Shown here: positions 62,646 through 64,000 of the stretch, piece after piece
Numbering within the stretch: position 1 is the first letter of the stretch
Layout of the letters: the number at the start of each line of letters is the position of its first letter
From: UBA1724 sp051884615
GTDB taxonomy: Bacteria; Verrucomicrobiota; Lentisphaeria; Oligosphaerales; Oligosphaeraceae
Assembly (NCBI GenBank): GCA_051884615.1
Contig: JBJEVT010000038.1
Coordinates: 1-64,000, forward strand
Reading direction: 5' to 3'
DNA length: 64,000 bases
The notes under the pieces: model-generated
What the model saw: the letters and a program-made list of their open reading frames with translations, nothing else
Database searches by the model: none
What the model was told of the DNA's origin: nothing
Translations under genes and position numbers: made by a program

Positions 62646-63701
62646 ATGAAGCGTGTTCTTTTGGGCAGTCTGGCTTTGGCGGGAGTCATGTCGGCTCCGT
62701 TGGCGGGGGAGGTCCTGTCCCCGCAGGAGAAGGCGATGGTGTGCATCGGGGCGGCCACGGCGCGGGGCGGGCAGGACGCCCTGGAGGCCTCCTTCCGGCA
62801 GGGGTTCCAGGCGGGGCTGACGTTGAACGAGGCGAAGGAGCTGGTGGGCCAGCTGTATGCCTACTGCGGATTCCCCCGGGCCTTGAATGCGGCCTCCGCT
62901 CTGATGAAGGTCACGGAGGAGCGGACCCGGGCGGGGAATCCTCCCGCCGAGGGTCCCGTCAACGGCCCCATGCCCGCCGGGAGCCCCCTGGCCTTCGGCA
63001 CGGAAAACCAGACGAAGCTGTGCGGCGGCCCCGTGGCAGGCCCCCTCTTCCAGTTCCACCCCCAGCTGGATGAATATCTCAAGGCCCACCTCTTCGGCGA
63101 CATCTTCGCGCGGGACAGCCTCTCCTGGCGCACCCGGGAGCTGGCGACCATCGCCGCCCTCGCCGCCCGCCCCGAGACCGCTCCCCAGCTGCGCTCCCAC
63201 ATCGAAGTGGGAAAGAAGAACGGGCTGGACGACGGGCAGGTGGAGGCCATTCTGCGGCTGGTGCGCTGCCCCGAGGATCCCGCCCTCCTGCCGCCGGACT
63301 GGTCTCCCTTCCCGGTGGGGGAGCCCAACGTGGCCTACGCCCGCTATTTCCTGGGGCGCAGCTTCCTGGCGCCGGTCTCCGGCAAGCAGGTGCCCATGGC
63401 GTCCGTGACCTTCGCCCCCGGATGCCGGAACAACTGGCACATCCATCACGCCAGCCAGGGCGGCGGCCAGATCCTGGTGGCCACGGCGGGGGAGGGCTGG
63501 TATCAGGAATGGGGGGCTCCCGCCCGGCGGCTGCGCCCCGGCGACACGGTGAACATCCCCGCCGGGGTCAAGCACTGGCATGGCGCGGGGCCCGACGGCT
63601 GGTTCCAGCATCTCGCCGTGGAGGTGCCCGGCGCGGAGGGACGCACCGAATGGCTTGAGGCGGTGGACGATGCGGCCTATGCCCAGGCCACCCGGGAATG
63701 A
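62646..63701 (+). CDS. Secreted carboxymuconolactone decarboxylase / cupin protein
   Basis: 351 aa. Signal peptide at about 1-21. Two CMD-type segments follow (KAMVCIGAATARGGQDAL at 29-46 and FRQGFQAGLTLNEAKELVGQLYAYCGFPRALNAA; DIFARDSLSWRTRELATIAALAA near 160). A cupin barrel occupies about 240-340 (FAPGCRNNWHIHHASQGGGQILVATAGEGWYQEWG and LRPGDTVNIPAGVKHWHGAG), with His residues for a metal. CMD plus cupin proteins often follow MerR regulators and are linked to oxidised-aromatic or aldehyde stress. Gene spacing 32 bp after merR. Confidence 0.87.
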   Translation: MKRVLLGSLALAGVMSAPLAGEVLSPQEKAMVCIGAATARGGQDALEASFRQGFQAGLTLNEAKELVGQLYAYCGFPRALNAASALMKVTEERTRAGNPPAEGPVNGPMPAGSPLAFGTENQTKLCGGPVAGPLFQFHPQLDEYLKAHLFGDIFARDSLSWRTRELATIAALAARPETAPQLRSHIEVGKKNGLDDGQVEAILRLVRCPEDPALLPPDWSPFPVGEPNVAYARYFLGRSFLAPVSGKQVPMASVTFAPGCRNNWHIHHASQGGGQILVATAGEGWYQEWGAPARRLRPGDTVNIPAGVKHWHGAGPDGWFQHLAVEVPGAEGRTEWLEAVDDAAYAQATRE

Positions 63702-63742
63702 CGCGCCTTCTCTCGTGGAACATCAAAAAGGAGGAATCCGAC

Positions 63743-64000
63743 ATGAAGATCAGATTGTGGATGCTTTGGGCGGGAATGCTGCTGGCCTGCTGCGCCTGCG
63801 CCAAGGAAAACCCGCGGGCCGCCACCTACCAGAGCCATGAAACCAAGGAGGAGAACGCCCCGGTGGTCTATTTCACCCGGGACATCTCCTCCCGGGGAAT
63901 GCTCAAGCTCTTCCAGGCGCTGAACTGGACGCCCCAGGGCAAGACCGGCGTGAAGATCAGCACCGGCGAACCCCCCGCCTCCAACTACCTCCGGCCCGCC
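63743..64000 (+). CDS. DUF362-like lipoprotein, truncated by window end
   Basis: 86 residues visible, open at 64000. A lipoprotein signal (MKIRLWMLWAGMLLACCAC) ends at Cys near 17-19. VVYFTRDISSRGMLKLFQAL and KTGVKISTGEPPASNYLRPA resemble the start of DUF362 proteins, which bind Fe-S clusters in many bacteria. AAGGAGG lies 8 nt upstream. It belongs to the merR-CMD operon. Confidence 0.65.
   Translation, partial: MKIRLWMLWAGMLLACCACAKENPRAATYQSHETKEENAPVVYFTRDISSRGMLKLFQALNWTPQGKTGVKISTGEPPASNYLRPA

Overview
The window is GC-rich, double-stranded bacterial chromosome with short intergenic gaps and genes on both strands. I see no rRNA, tRNA, CRISPR array or intact transposon. The lineage is inferred, not proven. 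The best clue is a secreted-type pseudopilin (35107-35862) with the N-terminal methylation motif and an H-x9-DG signature. It sits in a glycan-degradation cluster with GH4, GH130, DUF4838 and FAD-oxidoreductase genes. That combination is characteristic of Lentisphaerae/Victivallales in the PVC group, often gut or faecal. Shine-Dalgarno sites are patchy: strong before some genes, absent before others.

Layout. 0-7 kb: a U32 peptidase/RNA-modification protein, then the chaperones dnaK, groES and groEL, closed by a clear terminator. 6.9-9.0 kb: an AT-rich, foreign-looking DUF262/HNH (GmrSD-like) defence gene between two 34-bp imperfect direct repeats. 9.2-20.6 kb: sugar isomerase, TRL-like lipoprotein, D-Ala-D-Ala ligase, ClC channel, argB, DUF2851, HtrA protease, dgkA, Cys-cluster protein, MATE exporter and Fur. 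20.6-24.7 kb: a 660-bp gene-free stretch with a 19-nt inverted repeat, then two paralogous lipoproteins and two other exported proteins of unknown function. 25.1-37.2 kb: a glycan/sugar catabolic island. It has one operon of GH4, GH130 and a TIM-barrel isomerase, and a second of pseudopilin, DUF4838, metallophosphoesterase/propeller and FAD oxidoreductase. A divergent PocR-AraC regulator lies at its edge. The DUF4838 gene is split by an in-frame amber codon.

37.2-43.6 kb: LOG protein, adenine deaminase plus purine permease, an HD-CoaD fusion and an orphan OppF-type ATPase. 43.6-59.6 kb: a long minus-strand run of housekeeping genes. These are a Pif1-like helicase, thiD-thiE-thiM under a TPP riboswitch, nadC, a MraY/WecA-type transferase, cmk, rseP, dus, tkt, prfB with the programmed +1 frameshift, an acyl-CoA synthetase and rpsT. 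59.8-64 kb: trmO overlapping a cytidylyltransferase-GHMP kinase fusion, then a divergent MerR regulator, a secreted carboxymuconolactone decarboxylase/cupin protein and a truncated DUF362-like lipoprotein.

The most notable points are the repeat-flanked defence gene, the two enzyme fusions, the amber-split glycan gene, the unknown envelope cluster at 21.2-24.7 kb, and two RNA-level controls (TPP riboswitch and prfB frameshift) that a plain gene caller would miss.
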